This document shows positions 33,749 through 42,660 of a DNA stretch of 64,000 bases, piece by piece. Origin of the DNA: Pseudomonas sp. F(2018) (lineage in GTDB: Bacteria > Pseudomonadota > Gammaproteobacteria > Pseudomonadales > Pseudomonadaceae); NCBI RefSeq assembly GCF_005508865.1, contig NZ_SCOM01000004.1, positions 434,001-498,000 of the forward strand, written 5' to 3'. A program made the position numbers and the translations under genes. Numbering within the stretch: position 1 is the first letter of the stretch; each line of letters starts with the position of its first letter. The notes under the pieces were generated by a model. The model worked only from the letters and a program-made list of their open reading frames with translations, ran no database searches and had not been told where the DNA came from.

Positions 33749-34594
33749 CTAGCGCGGTGCGCCGTTTTCGTCATCGCGCTTGCTGGTTTGCGTGATCTGC
33801 ACGGCGCTGAGCCAGGGCTCGAAGCGCTGACCGATGCTGATTTCGGCGGTGAATGGCTGGTCGGTGTTGCCGTAGTACTCTGGCAGTCGTTCGGTCAGCA
33901 GCTGGCGCCAGGCGTGAGGTACGTTGATGCGATCATTGCTGGGGTCGAAGGCGCCGCTGAGAGTGCTAGCGCTCTCGCTGTAGCAGCTTTGCCAGACCTG
34001 CACGGTGCCGCGTAGCAGCGCATAACGGCTGCGGTCCGGGTAGCGCTGGCGCAGCGTCTCGGGATCCAGGCCGACATCGACCAGGAACAGACGACTCTCC
34101 TTGCTGCGCTCGTTGTTCAGGGCGTCACGTGCGGCCTTTTCCTGGGCTTGCAGCTCCTTGTCGTCTGGTAGCTGTTGCAAGCGCTCGCTGGTCTTCTGCA
34201 GGTGGCGCTCGGCCAGTTGCAGCGACTGCTGATAAGCGGGGCCATCCAGCTCCAGCATGGCCCAGGCCAGACGGGTGTCGCGGCGCGGCGCCGGGCCGCT
34301 ACTGGGCAGGCCGAGCGCGCGCAGTTGGGCATCGCTGAGACCGTGGCCGCTGTAGCAGGTGTCTGCATCGGGTGCATCGTGGCGCGGCATGCGCCAGTCC
34401 AGGCGCATGACCAGGCCGCTGTTCTCCTGACTCGGGCCGTCCCAGTCGCGGTGCAGTTCGCGCTCGGACAACAACAGACGACTCTCCGGCTCGCCCTGAC
34501 GGTTGTACCACGCGCCAGCAAGTGCCACGGCGTTGCTCAGCAGTATCAGCGCCAGACCGGCCAGCAGGCCGTGGCGGGGCTTGAGAGTGATCAT
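33749..34594 (-). CDS. DUF4824-type membrane-anchored protein
   Basis: A 281-residue protein with one N-terminal membrane segment (about residues 10-28) and a large polar, probably periplasmic domain (RLLLSERELHRDWDGPSQENSGL, AFDPSNDRINVP). It overlaps the preceding DUF2157 gene by 4 nt (ATGA). The pairing with DUF2157 recurs in pseudomonads; no activity is known. Confidence 0.75.
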   Translation of the reverse strand: MITLKPRHGLLAGLALILLSNAVALAGAWYNRQGEPESRLLLSERELHRDWDGPSQENSGLVMRLDWRMPRHDAPDADTCYSGHGLSDAQLRALGLPSSGPAPRRDTRLAWAMLELDGPAYQQSLQLAERHLQKTSERLQQLPDDKELQAQEKAARDALNNERSKESRLFLVDVGLDPETLRQRYPDRSRYALLRGTVQVWQSCYSESASTLSGAFDPSNDRINVPHAWRQLLTERLPEYYGNTDQPFTAEISIGQRFEPWLSAVQITQTSKRDDENGAPR

Positions 34595-35658
34595 GCGCGC
34601 TCACCTCCCTTGTGGTCGCGACGCAGGCGACCGAGCACCAGCAGGGCGAGGATCGCGGTCAGGCCGAGGATCAGGAAGAACAGGTACTTGGGCAGCACGT
34701 CCCACCACCAGTCGACCATCTTGATGAACAGGAACAGCAGGAACGACAACTGGCCGATTAGTGTGACTTCCGACCAGTCGCGGCGGATGCCGAGCCAGAT
34801 GAACAGGGCCGAGGCGGCGAAACCGAGCAGCTGGTAGAGCTTCTCGATGCTGGCGTACTCGAACGGCAGGTAGCTGCCGCGGCCCCAGTTGGCCAGGACC
34901 AGCATCGGCACCAGCAGGGCCAGCATTCCGACGATGCGGTAGGTGGCGGCGAAGCCGCTGAGGCGCGCCTGGGACAGCAGTGCCGGCAGCACGAACACCA
35001 GCAGACCGCCCGGCAGGAAATGCTCCGGCCGTTCGGCCGCTTCCAGCCACAGCCAGCCGCACCATTCGCTGATGCGCGTGCCGCTGTAGGCCAGCAGGCA
35101 GATCAGGCCGGCGGCCAGCAGCAGGCGTGCGTTGCAGGTGTAGGCCAGCAGCAGGGCATAGGCGGCCCAGGGCAGCAGGGCCTTGTCGGTGGGCGTGATG
35201 TTGAATATCTGCCCGAGCATGTGGATGTTCAGCATGAAGCAGGCCAGCGCCAGCACGGCCGATAGCTTGGCGAAGTAGCCGGAAGCGTCGCGCTTCTGCA
35301 GGGCGAAGGTCAGCAGCAGGCTGCCGAGCGAGAAGCCGACCAGGATGCCGACCTGCAGCGTTTCGCCGAACAGGCCCCAGAACTGGTAGAAGAAGAACAG
35401 CAGGCTGGCCGCCAGGGCCAGGGCGCCGAGCAGCGAGACTACGCGCATGCTCAGGGACAAGCGCTTGGTCTGCTGGTCGTGGTCGATATCGAAGCTGGCC
35501 CGGTACTGCGCCAGCAGCTGATCGTGGTGACTGGCGATGCGGGCGAGCGGTTCGTCGCCCAGGGCCAGGGCGTCCTCGGCGCGCAGGCGCTGGGTCTCGC
35601 GGCGGAACGCCTGGATATCGTCGGCCCGTTGCTGGGCCTGGTCGCGGGTCAGCGGCAT
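34591..35658 (-). CDS. DUF2157 domain membrane protein
   Basis: A 355-residue protein with a soluble N-terminus (about 100 residues, containing LALGDEPLARIASHHDQLLAQYRASFDIDH) and about ten membrane segments. DUF2157 proteins are of unknown function. It is the first gene of a two-gene unit with the DUF4824-type gene. It ends transcriptional continuity with the carboxylase, from which it is 39 nt downstream on the same strand, so read-through is possible. Confidence 0.82.
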   Translation of the reverse strand: MPLTRDQAQQRADDIQAFRRETQRLRAEDALALGDEPLARIASHHDQLLAQYRASFDIDHDQQTKRLSLSMRVVSLLGALALAASLLFFFYQFWGLFGETLQVGILVGFSLGSLLLTFALQKRDASGYFAKLSAVLALACFMLNIHMLGQIFNITPTDKALLPWAAYALLLAYTCNARLLLAAGLICLLAYSGTRISEWCGWLWLEAAERPEHFLPGGLLVFVLPALLSQARLSGFAATYRIVGMLALLVPMLVLANWGRGSYLPFEYASIEKLYQLLGFAASALFIWLGIRRDWSEVTLIGQLSFLLFLFIKMVDWWWDVLPKYLFFLILGLTAILALLVLGRLRRDHKGGERA

Positions 35659-35697
35659 GGTTCTTCCCTGTGAATGCGCTGCCCGCGACTGTATCCC

Positions 35698-38600
35698 TTA
35701 TGCCTCCTCCAGCACCACCACCCGTTGCCCGGCGCGCACCGGCGAGCCGGGTTGCACGCGCACTTCGCGCACCACGCCGTCGCGCGGGGCGGTGAGGGGG
35801 ATTTCCATCTTCATCGACTCGAGGATCACCAGCACATCGCCGGCCTTCACCGAGTGGCCTGCCTCGACCTGCACCTGCCAGAGGTTGCCGGCGATGTGGC
35901 TGTCGATGCTGTGCTGGCCGGCCGCCAGCGGCGCGTCGTCGCCCAGTTCGACCACCGTTTCGTCCACCTCGAAATGCGCCTGGCCGGAGGCGATCCAGCG
36001 CTGGCGTTCGGCGTCGAAGGCGGCACGTTGCTGGCTGCGGAAGGCGTCGATGCCCTCGGCTTCTTCGGCGAGGAAGTCCTGGTAGTCGGCCAGGGCCAGT
36101 TCGCTGTCCTCGATGCTTAGCTCATAGCGGCCGAGCGGGAAGTCGCGGCGGATCTGCAGCAGTTCCTCGGCACCCACCGGGTAGAAGCGGATCTGGTCGA
36201 AGAAGCGCAGCAGCCAGGGCTTGCCGTGGAAGGCGGCGACCTCGCGGTAGCGGTTCCACATCTGCAGGGTGCGGCCGACGAACTGGTAGCCGCCGGGGCC
36301 TTCCATGCCGTACACGCACATGTAGGCGCCGCCGATGCCTACCGAGTTCTCGGCGGTCCAGGTGCGCGCCGGGTTGTACTTGGTGGTCACCAGACGATGC
36401 CGCGGGTCCAGCGGCGTGGCCACCGGTGCGCCGAGGTAGACGTCGCCCAGGCCCATCACCAGGTAGCTGGCGTCGAAGACGGTTTTGTAGACCTCGTCCA
36501 GGTTGGGCAGGTCGTTGATGCGGCGGATAAATTCCAGGTTGCTCGGGCACCAGGGCGCGTCTTTTCGCACCGTGGTCATGTACTTGTCGATGGCCAGCTG
36601 GCAGGCCGGATCGTCCCAGGACAACGGCAGATGCACGATGCGCGACGGCACCTTGAGGTCCTGGGCGTTACACACCGCGTCCCACTCGCCGATCACCACT
36701 GCCAGCAGATTGGCCAGCGACAGGGTTTCCGGCTGGTAGTGCACCTGCAGCGAACGGATGCCCGGCGTCAGGTCGATCACGCCGTTGAGGTTCTTGGCTT
36801 CCAGCGCCTGCATCAGCGCATGGCCGCGGAAGCGCAGCACCAGGTCCAGCTCGGCCTGGCCGATTTCCAGCAACAGGCGGGTGTCGCCGGAGAGGCGGGC
36901 GACCAGGCGCTTGTCCTGGCTGCCGATGTCGAGGATCACCGGCGGCTCCAGCGGGATCGGCTGCCAGTTGACGGCAACGGCTTCCAGTCCGGCGACTTCG
37001 GCCTTACGCGCCTTGGCCAGCTGGCGCGCGGTGTCGATGTTGACCGGCACGAAGCGCAGCTTGTCGCCGGCCTTGAGCTGGCCGAGCTGCCACAGGTCGG
37101 CCTCGATAATGGTCACCGGGCAGACGAAGCCGCCCAGGCTCGGGCCATCCGGGCCGAGGATCACCGGCATATCGCCGGTAAAGTCGACGGCTCCAATCGC
37201 ATACGGGTTGTCGTGGATATTCGACGGGTGCAGGCCGGCTTCACCGCCGCTGTCGCGTACCCACTCGGGTTTCGGGCCGATCAGGCGCACGCCGGTGCGG
37301 CTGGAGTTGAAGTGCACTTCCCAGTCGGTGGCGAGGAAGGTGTCGATATAGGCCGGGGTGAAATATTCCGGCGCGCCGTGCGGGCCGTAGATCACCCGCA
37401 GCTCGCGCACGGCCGGCAGGGTGGTGCACAGGGCGGCGGGTAGTTGAGCGCCGTTGTCCGCATCGCTCAAGGCTGGGATATGCAGCACATCGCCGGCGCG
37501 CAGGGCGCGGCCGCCGTGGCCGCCGAACTGACCGAGGGTGAAAGTGCTTTTCGAGCCCAGGTATTCCGGCACCTGCAGGCCGCCGCGCAGAGTCAGATAA
37601 GACCGTGCGCCGCTACCGGCGATGGTGCCGAGGCTCAGGGTGCTGCCGGCCTTGATCAGCAGTGCGGTGTTCATCGGCTGTTCGCTGCCATCCACACTCA
37701 GCGGAATCGCCGCGCCGGTCACCGCCACCACCGCATCGGTGTTGAAGCGCAGCAGCGGGCCACTCATGGTGATTTCCAGGCCGGCGGCGCCTTCGGCGTT
37801 ACCCAGCAGGCGGTTGCCCAGGCGCAGCGCGCGGTCGTCCATCGGCCCCGACGGTGGCACGCCGACCGCCCAGTAGCCGAGGCGGCCGGGGAAGTCCTGC
37901 ACGGTGGTCTGGGTGCCGGCGGAGAGCACCTCGAAGGTATGTGCCTGGTAGGTCAGGCCTTCCAGGCAGCGGGTCCAGGGCGAGCCGCTGGCGAACGGCG
38001 CATCGACCAGGATCTGCCGCAGGTACTGGCTGTTGGTTTCCACGCCGTACAGCAGGGTATCGGCCAGGGCCTGGTTCAGCGCGGCGCTGGCCTGCTCGCG
38101 AGTCGGCTGCCAGGTGATGACCTTGGCGATCATCGGGTCGAAGTAGGGCGGAATCTCGCAGCCGGCTTCGACCCAGGTATCGATGCGCAGGGCTTTGCCA
38201 TCGGCTTCTGGGAAGCTGACGGCGGTAAGCAGACCGGGGCTGGGCTGGAAGTCGCGGCCCGGGTCTTCGGCGTACAGGCGCGCCTGGATGGCGTGGCCGC
38301 TGGGCTTCAGGTGCTTCGCCAGTTCACTCAGCGGTGCTAGATCACCGGCCGCCAGCTCGATCATCCAGCGCACCAGGTCGACGCCCCACACCTGTTCGGT
38401 GACGCCGTGTTCGACCTGCAGGCGGGTGTTCACTTCGAGGAAGTAGAAACGCTCGGCCTCGCTGTCGTAGACGAACTCGACTGTGCCGGCGCTGCGGTAG
38501 CTGACCGCCTTGGCCAGCTTGATAGCTGCCGCGCACAGTTCGTCGGCCATGCCGGCCGGCAGGTTGGGTGCCGGGGTTTCTTCCAGCACTTTCTGGTTAC

Positions 38601-39297
38601 GCCGCTGCACCGAGCAGTCGCGCACGCCGAGAGCAAGGACTTCGCCGGCGCCATCACCAAACACCTGCACTTCCAGATGGCGGGCGCGCTGGATGTACTT
38701 CTCGATAAATACGCCGCTGTCGCTGAAGTTGTTCTGTCCTAGACGTTTGACCGCGTCGAAGGCGTCGGCGAGCTCGGCGGCGCTGTTGCACACGCGCATG
38801 CCGATGCCGCCGCCGCCGGCGGTGCTTTTCAGCATCACCGGGTAGCCGACTGCCTCGCCTGCTACCAGCGCGGCCTCGAGGTTTTCCAGCAGCTCGGTGC
38901 CTTCCAGCATCGGTACTCCGTGCTGTTTCGCGAGAGCCCTGGCGGTGTGCTTGAGGCCGAAGACGCGCAGCTGTTCGGGCGTCGGGCCGACAAAGGCGAT
39001 GCCGGCGGCTTCGCAGGCTTCGGCAAAGGCGGCGTTCTCGGAGAGGAAGCCGTAGCCGGGGTGAATGGCTCGGGCGCCGCTGCGCTTGGCGATCCCTAGA
39101 ATGTTCTCCACCACCAGATAGGTCTGGGAGGCCGGGCCTTCGCCGAGGCTGAAGGCCTCGTCGGCCTGCTGGATATGCAGGCTGGCGGCGTCGGCCTCGG
39201 AGTACACAGCCACGCCCTTGACGTCGAGCTGGCGCAGGGTGCGCAGGATGCGGCAGGCAATGGCGCCGCGGTTGGCGATCAGGAGTTTGTCGAACAT
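35698..39297 (-). CDS. Biotin-dependent urea/guanidine carboxylase
   Basis: A 1199-residue multidomain enzyme: biotin carboxylase (residues 1-450, KSTAGGGGIGMRV, FLEVNTRLQVEHGVTE), AHS2/KipA-like and AHS1/KipI-like carboxyltransferase parts (about 470-1060), and a BCCP domain at the C-terminus with biotinyl Lys1163 in ESMKM. Enzymes annotated as urea carboxylase that are encoded with DUF1989 proteins and under guanidine-I riboswitches have been shown to carboxylate guanidine. The riboswitches and deiminase genes here support that substrate. No fused or neighbouring allophanate hydrolase is present. Confidence 0.92.
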   Translation of the reverse strand: MFDKLLIANRGAIACRILRTLRQLDVKGVAVYSEADAASLHIQQADEAFSLGEGPASQTYLVVENILGIAKRSGARAIHPGYGFLSENAAFAEACEAAGIAFVGPTPEQLRVFGLKHTARALAKQHGVPMLEGTELLENLEAALVAGEAVGYPVMLKSTAGGGGIGMRVCNSAAELADAFDAVKRLGQNNFSDSGVFIEKYIQRARHLEVQVFGDGAGEVLALGVRDCSVQRRNQKVLEETPAPNLPAGMADELCAAAIKLAKAVSYRSAGTVEFVYDSEAERFYFLEVNTRLQVEHGVTEQVWGVDLVRWMIELAAGDLAPLSELAKHLKPSGHAIQARLYAEDPGRDFQPSPGLLTAVSFPEADGKALRIDTWVEAGCEIPPYFDPMIAKVITWQPTREQASAALNQALADTLLYGVETNSQYLRQILVDAPFASGSPWTRCLEGLTYQAHTFEVLSAGTQTTVQDFPGRLGYWAVGVPPSGPMDDRALRLGNRLLGNAEGAAGLEITMSGPLLRFNTDAVVAVTGAAIPLSVDGSEQPMNTALLIKAGSTLSLGTIAGSGARSYLTLRGGLQVPEYLGSKSTFTLGQFGGHGGRALRAGDVLHIPALSDADNGAQLPAALCTTLPAVRELRVIYGPHGAPEYFTPAYIDTFLATDWEVHFNSSRTGVRLIGPKPEWVRDSGGEAGLHPSNIHDNPYAIGAVDFTGDMPVILGPDGPSLGGFVCPVTIIEADLWQLGQLKAGDKLRFVPVNIDTARQLAKARKAEVAGLEAVAVNWQPIPLEPPVILDIGSQDKRLVARLSGDTRLLLEIGQAELDLVLRFRGHALMQALEAKNLNGVIDLTPGIRSLQVHYQPETLSLANLLAVVIGEWDAVCNAQDLKVPSRIVHLPLSWDDPACQLAIDKYMTTVRKDAPWCPSNLEFIRRINDLPNLDEVYKTVFDASYLVMGLGDVYLGAPVATPLDPRHRLVTTKYNPARTWTAENSVGIGGAYMCVYGMEGPGGYQFVGRTLQMWNRYREVAAFHGKPWLLRFFDQIRFYPVGAEELLQIRRDFPLGRYELSIEDSELALADYQDFLAEEAEGIDAFRSQQRAAFDAERQRWIASGQAHFEVDETVVELGDDAPLAAGQHSIDSHIAGNLWQVQVEAGHSVKAGDVLVILESMKMEIPLTAPRDGVVREVRVQPGSPVRAGQRVVVLEEA

Positions 39298-39400
39298 CTG
39301 CTTGCCCTCGAAAGGGTTGGCGGGCCGTCCCGCCGCTATTCGGTCTGCACCACGGTCGTCCGGGGTGATTTGCGGAGTTGGAGTCCGCGCTGCTCTTAAG

Positions 39401-39495
39401 TCCCCTCTCCCTCTGGGAGAGGGTTAGGGTGAGGGGCTTTCAGCGTTTGCTCGGGCATCCCTCACCCCCGGCCCCTCTCCCGGAGGGAGAGGGGA
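39401..39495. repeat. REP-like repeat, family A, copy 1
   Basis: Two hairpins: CCCTCTCCC-tct-GGGAGAGGG, then a central TTAGGGTGAGGGG...CCCTCACCCC pair, and a second CCCCTCTCCC-ggag-GGGAGAGGGG. It fills most of the spacer between the second DUF1989 gene and the carboxylase. Copies recur at 47307 and 49507. Confidence 0.8.
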
Positions 39496-39560
39496 GGAAG
39501 CGTCCAGGCACTGCCCCGAGCGGCTCTGGCACAGGCGGAACAGCCATTCGCGAAGCTGCT

Positions 39561-40196
39561 TCAGTCCCATATCAGCACCTCGGCCGGGGTCGGGTTCCAG
39601 CCGTTGCACGGGTTGTTCAGTTGCGGGCAGTTGGAGATCAGCACGATCACGTCCATATGCGCGACCAACTCGACGTACTTGCCCGGCGCGGAGATGCCGT
39701 CCTCGAAGGTCAGGCCGCCCTCTGGGGTGACGGGCACGTTCATAAAGAAGTTGATGTTGGCGCCGATGTCGCGCTTCTCCAGGCGGCCGTCGTGCAGGCT
39801 GGCGCGCAGGAAGTTGTCGCGGCAGCTGTGCATATAGCGCTTGTCCAGCGCGTAGCGGACCGTGTTGCTCTCCTGGGCGCAGGCGCCGCCGAGGGTGTCG
39901 TGGCGGCCGCAGGTGTCGGCGCTGATGGTCAGCAGCGGGTTGCCCAGGTTGGAGTAGAGGACGGTGCCGGTGGTCAGGTACACGCTGTTCTGTTTGCGCA
40001 GGGTGCGTTGCGGGTCGTAGCGCTCGCGCGGGTTCTTGGCACTGAAGAAAAGCGTGTCGACCGCCTGGTTGCCTTCGAGGTCGAGCAGGCGCACGGTCTG
40101 CCCGGCTTTGACTTCGCAGAGGAACGGTTCACCGGCCGGGATCTCGTGACGGTAGGCGGCGGTGGCGGCGTGCTTGTCGCTGGCGGTAAGGCTCAT
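39561..40196 (-). CDS. DUF1989 urea amidolyase-associated protein 2 (carboxyguanidine deiminase subunit)
   Basis: A 211-residue DUF1989 protein with ADTCGRHDTLGGAC, the Cys/His motif that binds metal, and FFMNVPVTPEGGLTFEDG. In the guanidine pathway the two DUF1989 proteins form the carboxyguanidine deiminase (CgdAB) that yields allophanate and ammonia; which subunit letter applies is not certain. It lies 10 nt after its partner gene. The spacer to the carboxylase contains a REP-like repeat. Confidence 0.88.
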   Translation of the reverse strand: MSLTASDKHAATAAYRHEIPAGEPFLCEVKAGQTVRLLDLEGNQAVDTLFFSAKNPRERYDPQRTLRKQNSVYLTTGTVLYSNLGNPLLTISADTCGRHDTLGGACAQESNTVRYALDKRYMHSCRDNFLRASLHDGRLEKRDIGANINFFMNVPVTPEGGLTFEDGISAPGKYVELVAHMDVIVLISNCPQLNNPCNGWNPTPAEVLIWD

Positions 40197-40206
40197 GTCG
40201 GCGTCC

Positions 40207-40935
40207 TCAGATGTACAGGCGTTCGGTATTGTGGAAGCCGCGGCCGTTTTCCGGGCGCGAGGTGCGGCAGAGCACGCTGATGCCGTCGCTCTCGACCTTG
40301 CTCCAGCTCAGCTGCACCGGCTTGGGCGCGTACTGCGGGTTGGGGTCCATGGGGTGCTGCAGAGCGGTGAGTACCACCAGAGTGTCCATCGGCGCGTACA
40401 GCTCGATGTAGTCTCCGGCCTTGGAGTTGCCCGGCTCGAAGTGGAAGCGGCCGTCGCCATCGACCGTTACCTTGCTGAACAGGTTGAGCGCCATTAGCAG
40501 GTCCTGCAGGTTCAGGTTCCACTTGCCCATTTCCACCAGCAGGTTGTCCACGCCATTGCGGAAGTAGCCGTTGCGCAGTTCCTGATAGCGCCCGGTGCCG
40601 TACTTCTCGGTGACTTCTTCGGCGTTCAGCACGCCGCCGAAGCTGTCATGCCAACCGCAGGTGTCGGCGGTGATGGCGGCGAGCACGCGGCCCATATCCG
40701 AGTACAGGCAGTGGCCGGCGGTGAGCTTGGCGGTGTGCTGGCACTTGAGGGTGTCCGGCAGGTTCAGGCGTTCGCTTTTCTCGGCGGCGGAGAGCAGCAG
40801 CAGGCTGACGTTGGCGTCGCCTTCGAGATCGGTGATGCGCAGCACCTGGCCGCGCTTGAGGACGAAGGAAGTGTGGCCGCCGCCGGGTACGAACTCTTCG
40901 TACAGGGTCGGGCGCAGGGCGAGAGAGGCAGTCAT
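40207..40935 (-). CDS. DUF1989 urea amidolyase-associated protein 1 (carboxyguanidine deiminase subunit)
   Basis: A 242-residue DUF1989 protein related to the preceding one, with ADTCGWHDSFGGVLNAEEV and NLFSKVTVDGDGRFHFEPG. It carries the same Cys-Gly-x-His-Asp metal motif. Together with the 211-residue paralogue it should hydrolyse carboxyguanidine. It begins 2 nt after the ABC ATPase gene, in one operon. Confidence 0.88.
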   Translation of the reverse strand: MTASLALRPTLYEEFVPGGGHTSFVLKRGQVLRITDLEGDANVSLLLLSAAEKSERLNLPDTLKCQHTAKLTAGHCLYSDMGRVLAAITADTCGWHDSFGGVLNAEEVTEKYGTGRYQELRNGYFRNGVDNLLVEMGKWNLNLQDLLMALNLFSKVTVDGDGRFHFEPGNSKAGDYIELYAPMDTLVVLTALQHPMDPNPQYAPKPVQLSWSKVESDGISVLCRTSRPENGRGFHNTERLYI

Positions 40936-40937
40936 GC

Positions 40938-41720
40938 TCAGGCTCCTTGGATAGCGGGTTGCAGGCTCACGGCGAGATGCGCCGGCAGAGTCGCGCGGCG
41001 TTCGCTGTTCAGCGGAATGTCGTAGGTGATGCGCGCGCCGAAGGCGTTCGGCGCGTGGGGGTCGATGCGGGTCTTGTCGAACACCAGCAGGCGGGTGCCG
41101 AGGCTGAAGCCCTCACTCAGATCGTGCGTGACCATAAACACGGTCAGCTTGGTCTCGTGCCACAGCTCCAGCAGCAGGGCGTGCATGTCCTTGCGAATGC
41201 CCGGGTCCAGCGCCCCGAAAGGCTCGTCGAGCAGCAGCACGCGCGGCTTCATGATCAGCGCCTGGGCGATGGCCAGGCGCTGCTGCATGCCGCCGGAGAG
41301 CTGGCTCGGGTACTTGTCCAGGGCGTGGCCGAGGCCGACCTTCTTGAGGATCACCTCGGCCTGGGCGCGGGCGTCGCGCTTGGCGGCGCCGAACAGGCGG
41401 CCGAGTAGCGGCGAACGCGGCAGCTCCAGGCCGATGGCGACGTTGTCCAGCACGGAGAGGTGCGGGAACACCGAGTAGCGCTGGAACACCACGCCACGGC
41501 TGCTATCCGGCTCGGCGGCCAGCGGCTGGCCGGCCAGCAGGATCTCGCCCTTGCTCGGTCGCTCCTGGCCCAGCAGCAGGCGCAGGAAAGTCGACTTGCC
41601 GCAGCCGGAGGCGCCGACCAGCGTGCAGAACTCGCCCTCGCGGATGATCAGGTTGAGGCGTTCCAGCACGACCTGGTCGCCGTACTGCTGCCATACGTTA
41701 TTGACCTGAATGAAGCTCAT
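40938..41720 (-). CDS. ABC transporter ATPase, nitrate/taurine (NMT1) type
   Basis: A 260-residue ATPase with Walker A GASGCGKST, Q-loop VVFQRYSVFPHL, signature LSGGM, Walker B VLLLDEPFGALD and switch VTHDLSEG. It powers import with the permease whose gene overlaps by 4 nt. By context the substrate is guanidine or a related nitrogen compound. Confidence 0.93.
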   Translation of the reverse strand: MSFIQVNNVWQQYGDQVVLERLNLIIREGEFCTLVGASGCGKSTFLRLLLGQERPSKGEILLAGQPLAAEPDSSRGVVFQRYSVFPHLSVLDNVAIGLELPRSPLLGRLFGAAKRDARAQAEVILKKVGLGHALDKYPSQLSGGMQQRLAIAQALIMKPRVLLLDEPFGALDPGIRKDMHALLLELWHETKLTVFMVTHDLSEGFSLGTRLLVFDKTRIDPHAPNAFGARITYDIPLNSERRATLPAHLAVSLQPAIQGA

Positions 41721-42532
41721 GCCTTGGCTCCTTCATACCAGGGGAAGCACAGGCGGGTGAGTTGGCGCAGGCCCAGGTCCATCAGCCAGGCGAGCAGCGT
41801 GATCCACACCACGTACGGCAGGATCACGTCCATCGCCATATAGCGCCTCACCAGAAATATCCGGTAGCCGAGGCCGTCGGTGCTGGCGATGGCTTCGGCG
41901 GCGATCAGGAACAGCCAGGCAGAACCCAGCACCAGGCGCAGGGCGATCAGCAGGCGCGGCAGCAGTTGCGGCAGCACCACGCGCAGGATCAGAGTCCAGG
42001 TGCTGGCGCCGAGGGTCTGCGCCTTGATCAGGATCTCGATGGGAATCTCGCGGGCGCGCTGCTCCAGATCGCGGGCCAGCACCGGGGTGATGCCGATCAC
42101 GATCAGCATCACCTTGGATAACTCGCCCAGGCCGAAGACGATGAACAGGATCGGCAGGATCGCCAGCGGCGGCACCATCGACAGCACGGTCAGCAGCGGC
42201 GACAGCGGTGCGCGGAACAGCGGCAGAATGCCGGCCGCGATGCCCAGGCACAGGCCGAGCAGGGCGGCGATGCCGATGCCCATGCCGAGGCGCTTGAGGC
42301 TGGCCGCGCTGTCCTGCCAGAACAGGTAGTTGCCGCTGCGCTTGTCCTCGGTGAAGGCCAGGCGGTCGATCGCGCTGACCATCTGGCCGGCGCTGGGCAA
42401 CAGCTTGTCGTTGGGGTTCTCCGTCAGCCGCGCCGCCGAGCCGGTGAGATAGGCGAACAGCAGCAGGGCGAACGGCAGCAGGATCAGCAGCAGGCGGCCG
42501 CCGCGGTCCGGGTGTCGGTTGATCAGGCGCAT
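41717..42532 (-). CDS. ABC transporter permease, NMT1/SsuC type
   Basis: A 271-residue BPD-type permease with about six membrane helices and the EAA-loop region (IPIEILIKAQTLGASTWTLILRVVLPQLLPRLL). ATG 42532 is chosen for AAGGAG upstream; the long upstream frame is not coding. It overlaps the ATPase start by 4 nt. A REP-like repeat separates it from the binding-protein gene. Confidence 0.92.
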   Translation of the reverse strand: MRLINRHPDRGGRLLLILLPFALLLFAYLTGSAARLTENPNDKLLPSAGQMVSAIDRLAFTEDKRSGNYLFWQDSAASLKRLGMGIGIAALLGLCLGIAAGILPLFRAPLSPLLTVLSMVPPLAILPILFIVFGLGELSKVMLIVIGITPVLARDLEQRAREIPIEILIKAQTLGASTWTLILRVVLPQLLPRLLIALRLVLGSAWLFLIAAEAIASTDGLGYRIFLVRRYMAMDVILPYVVWITLLAWLMDLGLRQLTRLCFPWYEGAKA

Positions 42533-42551
42533 GGCGCTCCTTGAATTCGGA

Positions 42552-42604
42552 GTAGGGCGGGTGCAACCCGCGAGCTCTCTAAACGCGGGTTTTACCCGCC
42601 CTAC
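42552..42604. repeat. REP-like repeat, family B, copy 1
   Basis: GTAGGGCGGGTGCAACCCGCG at one end and CGCGGGT-TTTACCCGCCCTAC at the other form an imperfect palindrome with internal mini-hairpins. The same pattern occurs at 48594-48656. It lies in the spacer between permease and binding-protein genes. Confidence 0.8.
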
Positions 42605-42660
42605 GGAATGCATTCGCACGCGGACGGTTCGGCGCCGCAACGTGGGAACGATCGAGCGCC

